Shown: in pieces, positions 31,177 through 40,566 of the stretch
Layout: each line of letters opens with the position of its first letter
How positions within the stretch are numbered: position 1 is the first letter of the stretch
From: Thauera humireducens
GTDB lineage: Bacteria; Pseudomonadota; Gammaproteobacteria; Burkholderiales; Rhodocyclaceae
Reading direction: 5' to 3'
NCBI RefSeq assembly: GCF_001051995.2
Contig: NZ_CP014646.1
Location: 2,170,001 to 2,234,000, forward strand
Length of the DNA: 64,000 nucleotides
Notes under the pieces: generated by a model
Databases searched by the model: none
The model's input: only the letters and a program-made list of their open reading frames with translations
Told to the model about the DNA's origin: nothing
Translations under genes and position numbers: made by a program

Positions 31177-32394
31177 GTGCTTCGAACTAAAAAGTTTTCA
31201 GGTCATCTGCTCGGGCTGCTGTCACTGTGTGTGACCCTGCTGAGCCCGTGCGCAACGGCCAGCGGCACACCGTGGCAGGGCGCCGCGTTCGAAGGCGATC
31301 GCGCCAGCCTGGCGCGCCTGGCGGCGGCGGGGGCCGAAGTCGTTCGCGTCTATCGGCAGGCCGACGCATGGGTGCTCGACGAAGCCCAGCGGCTCGGCAT
31401 GAAGGTGGTGATGGGTCTGTGGCTGGAACACCCGCGCCACGGCTTCCGCTACGACGACCCGGCCGCGGTGAGGCGACAGGAGGCGGCCGTGCTCGACTTC
31501 GTCGCGCGCCATCGTCACCACCCCGCCCTGCTCGCGTGGGGCGTTGGCAATGAGGTGGAGACCGGCGTGACCGACCCGATGCCGCTGTGGCGCGAGGTCG
31601 ACCGCCTCGCCGGCCTCGTCCGGCGGGTCGATCCGGCCCATCCGACGATGATGGTGGTCGCCGACACTGGCATGGACGCCTTCCGCGCCCTTGCCGGGTG
31701 CTGCCCGAACGTGGACCTGCTCGGCATCAATGTCTATGCCGGCGCGGTGTTCGACCTGCCGCAGCGGCTGCGCGCCGCCGGCATCACGAAACCAGTGGTG
31801 GTCGCCGAACTCGGCCCCCTCGGCCAGTGGCAGGCCGGGCGCAAACCCTGGGGCGCGCCAGTCGAACTGACCAGCACCGAGAAGGCGCGCTTCTTCGTGG
31901 ACGCCCTCGCCTTCCTGAAGACGCACCCTCAGATTCGCGGTGCATTCCCCTTCCTGTGGGGTGCAAAGCAGGAACAGACGGGCACCTGGCACGGACTACT
32001 GCTGGCCGACGGCAGTGCCACGGCGATGAGCGACGCGGTGACCACCGCCTGGGGCGGGCAGCCCGGCACGCCGGCGCCGGTCGTGCGCGGCATCGGCATC
32101 GCCGCCGACGTCTTCGCGCCGGGGGCGGAGGTATCGGCCGGCATCGACGCCGCGGCCTCCGACGGCACACCCCTGCGCACCGAATGGCAGGTGCTCGCCG
32201 AAGCCACCGACCTGCGCAAGGGTGGCGATGCCGAAACGCCACCCGATGCCGCCGACATCCGCGTGCTGCATGAGGATGCTTCCAGCGTTCGCTTCATCGC
32301 TCCCCCACGGCCAGGCCCTTACCGCCTGTTCATCACCGTGCGCGACCGTCACGGCAAGGCGGCCACCGCCAACCTGCCCTTCCTGGTGCGCTGA
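31177..32394 (+). CDS. Secreted glycoside-hydrolase-like protein
   Basis: A 405-residue protein starting at GTG 31177 with a signal peptide (LLGLLSLCVTLLSPCATASG). Residues ~35-290 look like a (beta/alpha)8 barrel of the GH2/GH-A clan: acid/base Glu126 in AWGVGNEVETG and probable nucleophile Glu211 in VVVAELGPLG. The last ~110 residues look like a beta-sandwich domain (LFITVRDRHGKAATANLPF). Substrate unknown; a periplasmic role on beta-glucan or an exopolysaccharide is possible. Its start lies almost on the groESL -35 box, so its own promoter must overlap the groESL control region or lie within it. A GGGGGGA stretch provides the ribosome site. Confidence 0.75.
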   Translation: MLRTKKFSGHLLGLLSLCVTLLSPCATASGTPWQGAAFEGDRASLARLAAAGAEVVRVYRQADAWVLDEAQRLGMKVVMGLWLEHPRHGFRYDDPAAVRRQEAAVLDFVARHRHHPALLAWGVGNEVETGVTDPMPLWREVDRLAGLVRRVDPAHPTMMVVADTGMDAFRALAGCCPNVDLLGINVYAGAVFDLPQRLRAAGITKPVVVAELGPLGQWQAGRKPWGAPVELTSTEKARFFVDALAFLKTHPQIRGAFPFLWGAKQEQTGTWHGLLLADGSATAMSDAVTTAWGGQPGTPAPVVRGIGIAADVFAPGAEVSAGIDAAASDGTPLRTEWQVLAEATDLRKGGDAETPPDAADIRVLHEDASSVRFIAPPRPGPYRLFITVRDRHGKAATANLPFLVR

Positions 32395-32463
32395 ACACGC
32401 GTTGCATCCCGCCTCGCCTCGCGCGGTCTATGATGGCGCAAGAAGAACAGCAAGGTCCTGCAG

Positions 32464-34886
32464 ATGCACGTCGCCCCGCTGCCGCCGGAACGCCTCCGTA
32501 CCGTTTGCGACCCTTCTTCCCTCGGGTTCTCATCCACCGCCGAGATCGACGACGCCGACGTCGGCTTCATCCATGCCCGCGCGATCGGTGCGATCCGGCT
32601 CGGGCTGGACATCGAAGGCCCCGGCTACAACCTCTTCGTACTCGGCGACACGGGCAGCGGGCGGCACGACATCGTCGCCCGTCTGCAGGAGAACCAACGC
32701 CATCGCGGCGCGCCGCCGGCGGACTGGTGCTATGTCTGGAACTTCGCCCAGGCCTCGCAGCCGCGGCTGCTGCGCCTGCCCTGCGGGCGCGGCGCGGGCT
32801 TCCGCAGCGACATGGAGCGCTTCGTCGAGGAACTGATGCCTGCGATCGGCGCGGTGTTCGAGAGCGACGACTACCGCAACCGCATCGAGGCCTTGCAGGA
32901 AGACGCCAAGCAGCGCGAGGAGGCCGCCCTGCGCACACTCGGCGACGAAGCGCAGAAACTGGGCATTGCCCTGCTGCGCACGCCGCACGGCTTCGCTTTC
33001 CTGCCGATGAAGGACGCCGAGAGCACGCTGTCGCAGGATGAGTTCGAGAAACTGCCCGAGGCGCGGCAGAAGGAACTGGGCGACAACATCAAGCTGCTGC
33101 ACGAACGCATGCATCGCCTGATGGGTGGCGACTTTCCGCGCTGGCGGCGGGAGCTGCAGAACCGCATCCGCGACGCGGGACGCGACGCGCTCGGCGTGAC
33201 CGTACGGCACATGATCGAGGAGCTCAAGCCCGCCTATGCCGACCTCCCCGAGGTCAGCGCCCACCTCGACGCGGTCTTGCAGGACATCATCGCCAGCGGC
33301 GAGTCGCTCCACGCCGCCCCGCACGCCGACGAGGATGCGGACACCGTCACCTACTCCGGCACGATCACCGTGCAGCGCTATCTGGTGAACCTGCTCGTCG
33401 AGAACCCCGCCGACGGCACGCGACCGGTCGTATGCGAGGACCATCCGACCTTGCAGAACCTCGTCGGCCGCATCGACCACCTCGTGCACATGGGTACGCT
33501 GGTCAGCAACTTCACGCTGATCAGGGCCGGCGCCCTGCACCGCGCCAACGGCGGCTTTCTGGTGGTGGACGCCGTCAAGCTGCTGTCCCAGCCCTTCGCC
33601 TGGGAAGGCCTGAAGCGCGCGCTGAAGTCGGGGCGACTGCGCATCGAGTCCCTGTCCGAGCTGATCGGCGTCACCGGCTCGGTGCAACTGGAGCCCGAAC
33701 CGCTGCCGCTGGACCTGAAGGTCATCCTGATCGGCGAGCGCCTGATCTACTACCTGCTCACCCAGTACGATCCGGAGTTCGCGCCACTGTTCCGCATCAA
33801 TGCCGACATGGAAAGCGAGATCGTGCGCACGCAGGAGAACACCGCAGCCTATGCGCGCCTGATCGCCGGCCGCGCCCGGCACGAGGCCCTGCCCCCGCTG
33901 TCGGCCGCCGCCGTGGCGCGGCTGATCGACGATGCCGCGCGCCAGGCGGGCGACGCCGAGCGCCTGAGCGCGCGCACCCAGGCCCTCGACGACCGCCTGC
34001 GCGAAGCGGCGCGTTTCGCCACCGCGGCGGGCAGCCCGCAGATCGAGCGCGAACACGTGGAGGCGGCCCTCACCGCACACCGCCAGCGCCACGAGCGCAT
34101 CCGCCTGCACTACCAGCAGGAGATCCAGCGCGGCCAACTGCTGGTCGACACCGACGGCGAGCACGTCGGCCAGGTCAATGGCCTGGCGGTGATACCGCTG
34201 GGCGAAGACAGCTTCGCCCATCCGGTGCGCATCACGGCCACGGTGCGCGTGGGCGAAGGCGAAGTGATCGACATCGAGCGCGAGGCGGTCCGATCCACGC
34301 CAAGGGCGTGCTGATCCTGTCGTCCTTCGTCGCCTCGCGTTTCGGCATGACCCTGCCGCTGTCGCTCAAGGCGAGCCTGGTGTTCGAGCAATCCTACGGC
34401 GGCATCGAGGGCGACAGCGCCTCGCTGGCCGAACTCGCCGCGCTGCTGTCCGCACTGGCAGGCGTGCCCGTCCGTCAGTCGATCGCCGTCACCGGATCGA
34501 TCAACCAGTTCGGTATCGTGCAACCGGTGGGCGGCATCAACGAGAAGATCGAAGGCTTCTTCGACCTGTGCGCGGCGCGCGGCCTGACCGGCGAGCAGGG
34601 CGTGCTGATTCCGCACGCCAACGTGTGCCACCTGATGCTGCGCGAGGACGTCGTCGTCGCCGTACGCGACGGCCGCTTCCGGATCTGGGCCGTGACCGAC
34701 GTGGATGAGGCGCTGGAACGCCTGACTGGCCTGCCCGCTGGCACGCCGGACGCGAACGGCCGCATGGAACCCGAGGACTCGGTCAATGGCCGCGTGGCCG
34801 GGGGCCTGAAGAAGCTGGCGCAGTTGCGACGCGAATTCAACGCATCGCTCGCAGGCCGCCGCAGTGACAAACGCAACATTTCCTGA
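32464..34886 (+). pseudogene. Lon-like ATP-dependent protease (AAA_32 type), frameshifted
   Basis: The N-terminal frame (32464 to stop 34314) carries the Lon-family AAA_32 region: [22 protein letters not shown] and [20 protein letters not shown]. The P-loop equivalent LGDTGSGRHDI is as expected for this subfamily. The frame breaks near 34285-34290; the second frame continues [18 protein letters not shown], then the proteolytic domain with catalytic Ser in [15 protein letters not shown] and Lys in [11 protein letters not shown], ending at 34886. Together they make about 805 residues, the normal size of this family. The expected junction contains LGGPIHAKG, and its loss is explained by a 10-base deletion. 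As written the protease domain is lost; sequencing error is an alternative. Confidence 0.85.
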
Positions 34887-34958
34887 CACCGGGCAATCGA
34901 CAGGCCGGTCACGCGCCCAGTAACATCCACGCATCATCACAACCTGATTGGAATCGCC

Positions 34959-35288
34959 ATGCTCACCCGCCTCAAGCCCCTGCTGCCAGCCCTTCTCTCG
35001 CTCCTTATCGCCGGCACGGCCCAGGCCGGCGGCTCGACCGCGCTCGGCGGCGCCATCGGCGGTGGCGCCGGTGCCGTGATCGGCGAGGCGATTGGTGGAC
35101 GCGAAGGCGCCATCATTGGCGGTGCCGTGGGCGGCGGCGTGGGTGCTGCTGTCGGCTACGACAATGAAGAGCGCCGCGTGCGCGAACCGGTTCGGCACGA
35201 AGAGCGCCGCTACTACGAGGACCGCCGCCACGCTCCGAATCGCGGCCACTTCTGCCCGCCGGGACAGGCCAAGAAAGGGCACTGCTGA
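34959..35288 (+). CDS. Glycine-zipper exported protein
   Basis: A 109-residue protein with a signal peptide (LLPALLSLLIAGTAQA), a glycine-zipper segment of repeated GGAIGGGAGAVIG-like units (residues ~27-65), and a basic, Arg/Glu/Tyr-rich tail ending CPPGQAKKGHC. Such proteins sit in or near the outer membrane, with unknown function. The start has no strong ribosome site but GATTGGAAT precedes it. Confidence 0.8.
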   Translation: MLTRLKPLLPALLSLLIAGTAQAGGSTALGGAIGGGAGAVIGEAIGGREGAIIGGAVGGGVGAAVGYDNEERRVREPVRHEERRYYEDRRHAPNRGHFCPPGQAKKGHC

Positions 35289-35408
35289 GCCCCTTTCCGC
35301 GTCGATTCGCCGCCGTCGCCCTCATTTGCCGAGTCAGCCGAAACGGGCGGCGCATTGCACTCGAATGAATAAGCAATCCACTTTTTAATCTAAAACAGTC
35401 ATAAGCCT

Positions 35409-35445
35409 GGCGGTAAGCTTCGGCGCTCTGTCGTGCCTTACCGCC
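35409..35445 (+). repeat. Inverted repeat at the start of the SLC13 gene
   Basis: A perfect 9-bp inverted repeat (GGCGGTAAG / CTTACCGCC) with a 19-base loop ends three bases before the ATG of the transporter gene. It may be an operator or an RNA hairpin that blocks ribosome entry; the start has no Shine-Dalgarno sequence of its own. Confidence 0.5.
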
Positions 35446-35448
35446 ACC

Positions 35449-37251
35449 ATGCTCCTGCCGGAAACCCTCGCCGCGCCTTTCGTCGGCCTCGTCCTCGTCG
35501 TGCTGTTCGTCGCCTTCGTGCGCGAATGGCTCAAGCCCGACGTTGCGGCGATGGCGGCCGTCGCCGTATTGCTGGCAGGCGGTGTGCTCAGCGCCCGTGA
35601 CGTCGTGGGCGTATTCGGCAACAGCGCACCCATCACCATTGCCTGCCTGTTCATCATCAGCGGCGCACTGTCGCGCACCGGCTGCGTAGACACCCTGGGT
35701 GAATGGCTGTCCGCGGCCGCGGGCGGCAGCGAACGCAAGCTGTTGTTTGCACTGATCGCCACCAGCCTGCTCGTCTCGCCCTTCATCAACAACACGCCGG
35801 TCGTGATGGTGATGATCCCGGCCGTCATCGCCGTCGCCAGCCGCAACGGCCTTGCGCCCTCGCGCCTGCTGATCCCGCTCTCCTACGCCACGATCATGGG
35901 CGGCCTGGTGACCCTGGTCGGCACCTCGACCAACATCCTCGTCGACGGCGTTGCCCGCGCCCAGGGCCTCACGCCGTTCACGATGTTCGAGATCAGCCTG
36001 CCGGCCATGCTGATGGCCTTGGTCAGCAGTGCCTTCATGCTCATCTTCGCGCCGCGCCTGCTGCCGGTGCGCGAGACGCTGACCCAGCAGTTCACCGGCA
36101 GCGGCGACCGCTGGTTCATGACCGAGCTGTTCGTGCCCGAAGGCTCGCACCTGCCCGGCAAGTCGCTGCGCGAGGCCCGCCTGAGCAATGGCACCATCCA
36201 GGTGCTCAACCTGGTGCGCGGCGAAACCGAGCTTCACTCGCCCGATCCCGCGACCCGGATCGAGGTCGGCGACCGCATCGTCGTGCGCAGCCGCAGCAAG
36301 GCAATGATGGAACTGCGCAGCACCGACCTCGTCGGCCTGCAGGCCCAGCCCGGCACCGATCCGCACGAACTCGAGACCCTCCGGCGGCGCGACGTCGTCA
36401 TGGTGGAGGCGATCGTCGGCCAGACCTCGCGCTACATCCAGCGGCCGATCTGCGACCTCGACCTGCTCGCACGCTACGGCATTCACCTGATCGCGGTGCA
36501 TCGGCGCGACGCGTCCTTCTCGCAGATCGGCGACGACTTCCAGTTGCTGGGCGGCGACGTGCTGCTGGTCGAGGGCACGCCGGCACAGATCAAGCGCTTC
36601 TGCGACAACGGCGACCTGTTCGCGATCACCGAGGGGCGCCAGCTCACCAGCCGGCGCCACAAGGCGCCCGTCGCGCTCGGCACCATCGTGGGCGTGATGC
36701 TGCTTGCCGCCCTCGACCTGATGCCGATCGAAGGACTGGCACTGATCGGCGCCGTCGCCGTCATCGTCACCGGCTGCATTACCAGCGACGAGGCCTACAA
36801 GTCGATCGAATGGCCGATCCTGACCCTGATCTTCGCGATGCTCGCGATCAGCGTCGGCATGCGCAATTCGGGGCTGGACATCCTGCTCGCCGGGCAGCTC
36901 GCAAGCCTTGGCGACGGCCTGTCGCCGTGGATGATGCTGTCGCTGGTGATCCTGATCACCTCGCTCGCCACTGAGGCCCTCAGCAACAACGCGATCGCGG
37001 TGCTGTTCACGCCGGTCGTGATCGGCCTCGCCCAGCACATGGGGGTCGATCCGCGCCCTTTCGTCGTCGGCGTCATGTTTGCCGCCAGCTGCAGCTTCGC
37101 CACGCCGATCGGCTACCAGACCAATACGCTCGTCTATAGCGCCGGCAACTACCGCTTCAGCGACTTCGCCCGCCTCGGCGTACCGATGAACATCATCACC
37201 TGGCTGCTGTGCAGCGTGCTGATTCCGCTGTTCTGGCCGTTCCATCCCTGA
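35449..37251 (+). CDS. SLC13/DASS-type permease with TrkA-C domains
   Basis: A 600-residue inner-membrane transporter. About five N-terminal helices contain FINNTPVVMVMIPAVIA, the hallmark of the ion-transporter/SLC13 superfamily, and GGLVTLVGTSTNILVDG. The cytoplasmic middle part (residues ~215-395) holds two RCK/TrkA-C-type domains (LPGKSLREARLSNGTIQVL and IQRPICDLDLLARYGIHLI). The C-terminal helices repeat the motif LSNNAIAVLFTPVVIGLA and ATPIGYQTNTLVYSAG. Substrate is likely sulfate, a dicarboxylate or another anion. The gene ends just before a strong terminator. Confidence 0.88.
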   Translation: MLLPETLAAPFVGLVLVVLFVAFVREWLKPDVAAMAAVAVLLAGGVLSARDVVGVFGNSAPITIACLFIISGALSRTGCVDTLGEWLSAAAGGSERKLLFALIATSLLVSPFINNTPVVMVMIPAVIAVASRNGLAPSRLLIPLSYATIMGGLVTLVGTSTNILVDGVARAQGLTPFTMFEISLPAMLMALVSSAFMLIFAPRLLPVRETLTQQFTGSGDRWFMTELFVPEGSHLPGKSLREARLSNGTIQVLNLVRGETELHSPDPATRIEVGDRIVVRSRSKAMMELRSTDLVGLQAQPGTDPHELETLRRRDVVMVEAIVGQTSRYIQRPICDLDLLARYGIHLIAVHRRDASFSQIGDDFQLLGGDVLLVEGTPAQIKRFCDNGDLFAITEGRQLTSRRHKAPVALGTIVGVMLLAALDLMPIEGLALIGAVAVIVTGCITSDEAYKSIEWPILTLIFAMLAISVGMRNSGLDILLAGQLASLGDGLSPWMMLSLVILITSLATEALSNNAIAVLFTPVVIGLAQHMGVDPRPFVVGVMFAASCSFATPIGYQTNTLVYSAGNYRFSDFARLGVPMNIITWLLCSVLIPLFWPFHP

Positions 37252-37284
37252 GACCGGCAGGCGACAACGCGACGTCGGAAAAAC

Positions 37285-37312
37285 AAGACGGGGGCACGTA
37301 TGCCCCCGTCTT
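37285..37312. terminator. Bidirectional terminator between SLC13 gene and prpE
   Basis: A perfect 12-bp inverted repeat (AAGACGGGGGCA / TGCCCCCGTCTT) with a 4-base loop lies between the convergent genes, 33 bases after the transporter stop. Confidence 0.82.
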
Positions 37313-37364
37313 CATCTGATACCCGTCACGCAAGGCGCCAGCCAGAGCTGGCGCCCGCCTGCGA

Positions 37365-39257
37365 TCAGCCCTTCAGCACCGACTTGATCTGCTCCAGCGT
37401 GCTCGGATCGTCGATCGTGGTCAGGTCGCCGGCATCGCGGCCCTCGGCCAGCGCCTGGATCGAGCGCCGCAGCATCTTGCCCGAGCGCGTCTTGGGCAGC
37501 CCGTTGATGAAGTGCACGCGGGCAGGACGTGCGATCGCCCCCAGGCTTTCGTCGACCTTCTTCATCACCTCCTTCTCGAGCGCGGCACGCTTCTCGGCGG
37601 TGTCGACATCGGCGGCATTCTTGACCACCGCGAAGGCCATCGGCATCTGGCCCTTGAGCTCGTCGGCCACGCCCACCACGGCCACTTCGGCGATCGCCGG
37701 GTGGGTCTGCACCGCTTCCTCGATCTCGCGGGTGCCGAGACGGTGGCCGGCGACGTTGATCACGTCGTCCATGCGGCCGAGGATGGTGTGGTAGCCCTTC
37801 TCGTCCTTGATGCCCCAGTCGGACGACGAATAGACGACCGGCTCGGTGAACAGGCTGAAATAGGTGCTGACGAAGCGCTCGTCCTGGCCCCACACGGTCG
37901 ACAGGCAGCCCGGCGGCAGCGGCGGCATGATGCCGACAATGCCCTTCTCGTTGGCGCCGCACTCGGTGCCGTCCTCGCGGAAGATGCGCAGGTCGTAGCC
38001 ATAGACCGGGAAGGCGGGCGAACCGAGCTTGATCGGGCTGTCCTCGACACCGCGGCAGATGGCGAGCATCGGCCAGCCGGTCTCGGTCTGCCAGTAGTTG
38101 TCGATCACCGGGATGCCGAGCTCGCTCATGATCCACTGGTGCGAGGTCTCGTCCAGCGGCTCGCCGGCCAGGAACAGGTGCTTGAGTGAGGACAGGTCGT
38201 ACTTCTTGAGGAAGGCCGGGTCCTGCTTCTTCAGCACGCGCACCGCGGTCGGCGCCGAGAACATCACGCTGACCTTGTACTTCTCGACGATCTGCCACCA
38301 GATGCCGGCATCCGGGCGCAACGGCGTGCCTTCATACATGATCGTGGCCATGCCGGCGATCAGCGGCCCGTAGATGATGTAGCTGTGGCCGACCACCCAG
38401 CCAATGTCGGAGGTCGAGAACATGGTCTCGCCTTCGCCACCGGTAAAGATGTGCTTCATCGACGCCGCCAGGGCCACGGTGTAGCCGCCGGTGTCGCGCT
38501 GCACACCCTTGGGCTTGCCGGTGGTGCCGGAGGTGTAGAGGATGTAGCTCGGCTCGGAGGACTCCAGCCACTCGACCGGCACCTTCGCGTCCATGTGCTT
38601 GGCGCGCAGCTCGGCGTAATCGACGTCACGGCCTTCGACACGTGGGAAGCCCTTGTCCAGGCCGCGGTCGACGATCAGCACTTTGGCGGGCGGGAATTCG
38701 GCGAGCTTGCAGGCTTCGTCCACCAGGTGCTTGTAGGGCACCGGCTTGCCGTTGCGCATGCCGGCGTCCGAGCTGACCATCAGCACCGGCTTGGCGTCGT
38801 CGATGCGGGTGGCGAGGGAGCCGGCCGCGAAGCCGCCGAACACCACCGAGTGGATGGCGCCGATGCGCGCGCAGGCCAGCATCGCGAACGCGGCCTCGGC
38901 AATCATCGGCATGTAGATCAGCACGCGATCGCCGCGCTTGACGCCGAGATCCTGATAGATCGCCGCCATGCGCTCGACTTCGCGCTGCAGCTCGGCGAAG
39001 GAATAGACCTTCTCCTCGTTGGTCTCGGTCGAGATGTACACCAGCGCACGGTCATTGGGGCGCTTGGCGGCATGGCGGTCCACTGCGTTGTAGCAGAGGT
39101 TGGTTTCACCGCCCTTGAACCACTTCACGAAAGGCGGCTTCGAGAAGTCGCAGATCTGTTCGGCGGGCGTGTTCCAGTGCACGAGCTGCGCCTGCTCGGC
39201 CCAGAACCCGTCGCGGTCCTCGATCGAGCGGCGGTGAAACTGCTGGTAATCGGTCAT
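37365..39257 (-). CDS. prpE: Propionate--CoA ligase
   Basis: An AMP-forming acyl-CoA synthetase of 630 residues. Motifs: YILYTSGTTGKPKGV (P-loop), NYWQTETGWPM, the Gly-containing LGRMDDVINVAGHRLGT, and the acetylated Lys in TRSGKMLRRSIQ. The N-terminus PPFVKWFKGGETNLCYNAVDRH is typical of PrpE rather than Acs. The ATG at 39257 follows GGAGAGGAAG, a strong ribosome site; an upstream in-frame ATG is not supported. It activates propionate for the methylcitrate or methylmalonyl route. The acrylyl-CoA reductase gene upstream on the same strand fits C3-acid metabolism. Confidence 0.93.
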   Translation of the reverse strand: MTDYQQFHRRSIEDRDGFWAEQAQLVHWNTPAEQICDFSKPPFVKWFKGGETNLCYNAVDRHAAKRPNDRALVYISTETNEEKVYSFAELQREVERMAAIYQDLGVKRGDRVLIYMPMIAEAAFAMLACARIGAIHSVVFGGFAAGSLATRIDDAKPVLMVSSDAGMRNGKPVPYKHLVDEACKLAEFPPAKVLIVDRGLDKGFPRVEGRDVDYAELRAKHMDAKVPVEWLESSEPSYILYTSGTTGKPKGVQRDTGGYTVALAASMKHIFTGGEGETMFSTSDIGWVVGHSYIIYGPLIAGMATIMYEGTPLRPDAGIWWQIVEKYKVSVMFSAPTAVRVLKKQDPAFLKKYDLSSLKHLFLAGEPLDETSHQWIMSELGIPVIDNYWQTETGWPMLAICRGVEDSPIKLGSPAFPVYGYDLRIFREDGTECGANEKGIVGIMPPLPPGCLSTVWGQDERFVSTYFSLFTEPVVYSSSDWGIKDEKGYHTILGRMDDVINVAGHRLGTREIEEAVQTHPAIAEVAVVGVADELKGQMPMAFAVVKNAADVDTAEKRAALEKEVMKKVDESLGAIARPARVHFINGLPKTRSGKMLRRSIQALAEGRDAGDLTTIDDPSTLEQIKSVLKG

Positions 39258-39354
39258 TGCTTCCTCTCCCTTTTCGATTCCCTGTCTTGCAAATGACGTG
39301 CTGCCCGAGACGCTGCGCCGGGAAAGCGCCTGCGCCACGCGCAGCCATTTCGAC

Positions 39355-40554
39355 TCAGATGGCGGTCTGTGTGCCATCCATCTCGTCACTGCCGGTTTCC
39401 GGCTTGTATTGGTATTGTTCGAGCTGCTCCAGCGGCAACCCGCAGTGCAGGCGTGATTCTATCAACTCGAGTAGCGGCATCAGCGTACCGACGATGTCGG
39501 GCAAGCGGGCCTCCACCTCCTTGGTCGTACCGGCACGCAGGTGACGCAGGGCGGCGTCGATGCTGCACAACCGCGTCGTGTTTCCAGCCTGCGTCGCCTG
39601 GTCGACCAGGCCGCGGTCGGACACCACGCAGTTGCCACCCACACGCTGCCCCTGCTGCAAGCGCGCGCGCGCCGCGGCGAGCAACTCACTGACCTTGCCC
39701 TTGCCGTCGACGGCGGAGTTGGCCACCCCGATCGTGACGGTGATCCGAATGCGCTCCTCGCGGTAGGCCATGACCAGCTTCTCGAGGCTGGCGCGAAGCC
39801 GCAGCGCGAACGCACAGCTCGACAACATGTCGATGCCGGGCGACAACAGCGCGAACTGCGAGGGCGAATGCTTGGACAGGCTGTCCTCGGCGCGGATACG
39901 CCCGGTCACGATCTTCGAGATCTTGCGGCCGATCAGCTCGACCACATGCAGGCCATACCGCTCGACCAGCTGATCGAACTGATCGAGTTCGATGACGAGT
40001 GCCGCGATGTCGGTTTCACGGCGACGCGACTCCGCGAGCGCCTGCTCCCCGCGATGCTCCAGATAGCCACCGGTGACAAGCCCGGTCTCCGGATCCTGCG
40101 GGCTCTGCCGCGCCAGCGCGGCCCGGCTCTCCTCGAGTTCGTTCTGCGTCTTGGCCAGCCGCACCAGGGAATCCAGCGTCGCCAGCAGTTCGACGGTGCC
40201 GACGCCCTTCGGGATGAAGCCGTTCGCGCCCAGCTTGAGCGCGCGCTCGCGAGCGTTCTCGTCCTCGTCGCCCGAGATGATAACAACAGGCAGGTTGCGT
40301 ACCCGCGCGACCTTGGATTCGCGAATGCGCTGCAGCAGGCCGAAACCATCCAGACGCGGCATGCCGATGTCGGTGACGACAAGGTCTATCGCCGGATCGA
40401 CCAGCAAGGCCTCCCAGCCCGCCTCCCCGTCCGGCTCCTCCCGCGCATCGAAGCGCCCGCGGATATGCTTGATGATCGATGCGCGCACCATGCGCGAATC
40501 GTCCACGACGAGTACGCGGGCCACCTTGTCGTCTTCAGTCGTCACCGGCCACAT
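39355..40554 (-). CDS. Response regulator with degenerate GGDEF domain
   Basis: A 399-residue protein. The receiver domain has ARVLVVDDSRMVRASI and phospho-Asp in DLVVTDIGMPRLDG, and the Lys is in NGFIPKGVGTVEL. A GGDEF-type domain follows (residues ~155-320: AALVIELDQFDQLVERYGL, SKHSPSQFALLSPG), but the active-site GGDEF is replaced by SPSQF, so diguanylate cyclase activity is not expected. A C-terminal ~75-residue tail follows. It may act as a receptor of c-di-GMP or GTP, or as a scaffold. It lies between acuI and prpE on the same strand with a 12-base gap after acuI, so it may be cotranscribed. Confidence 0.85.
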   Translation of the reverse strand: MWPVTTEDDKVARVLVVDDSRMVRASIIKHIRGRFDAREEPDGEAGWEALLVDPAIDLVVTDIGMPRLDGFGLLQRIRESKVARVRNLPVVIISGDEDENARERALKLGANGFIPKGVGTVELLATLDSLVRLAKTQNELEESRAALARQSPQDPETGLVTGGYLEHRGEQALAESRRRETDIAALVIELDQFDQLVERYGLHVVELIGRKISKIVTGRIRAEDSLSKHSPSQFALLSPGIDMLSSCAFALRLRASLEKLVMAYREERIRITVTIGVANSAVDGKGKVSELLAAARARLQQGQRVGGNCVVSDRGLVDQATQAGNTTRLCSIDAALRHLRAGTTKEVEARLPDIVGTLMPLLELIESRLHCGLPLEQLEQYQYKPETGSDEMDGTQTAI

Positions 40555-40566
40555 CTCCCGAACACC

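Noticed and set aside
39300..39354. Separate small gene between prpE and the regulator
   Set aside because: Only short shadow frames; no start signal.
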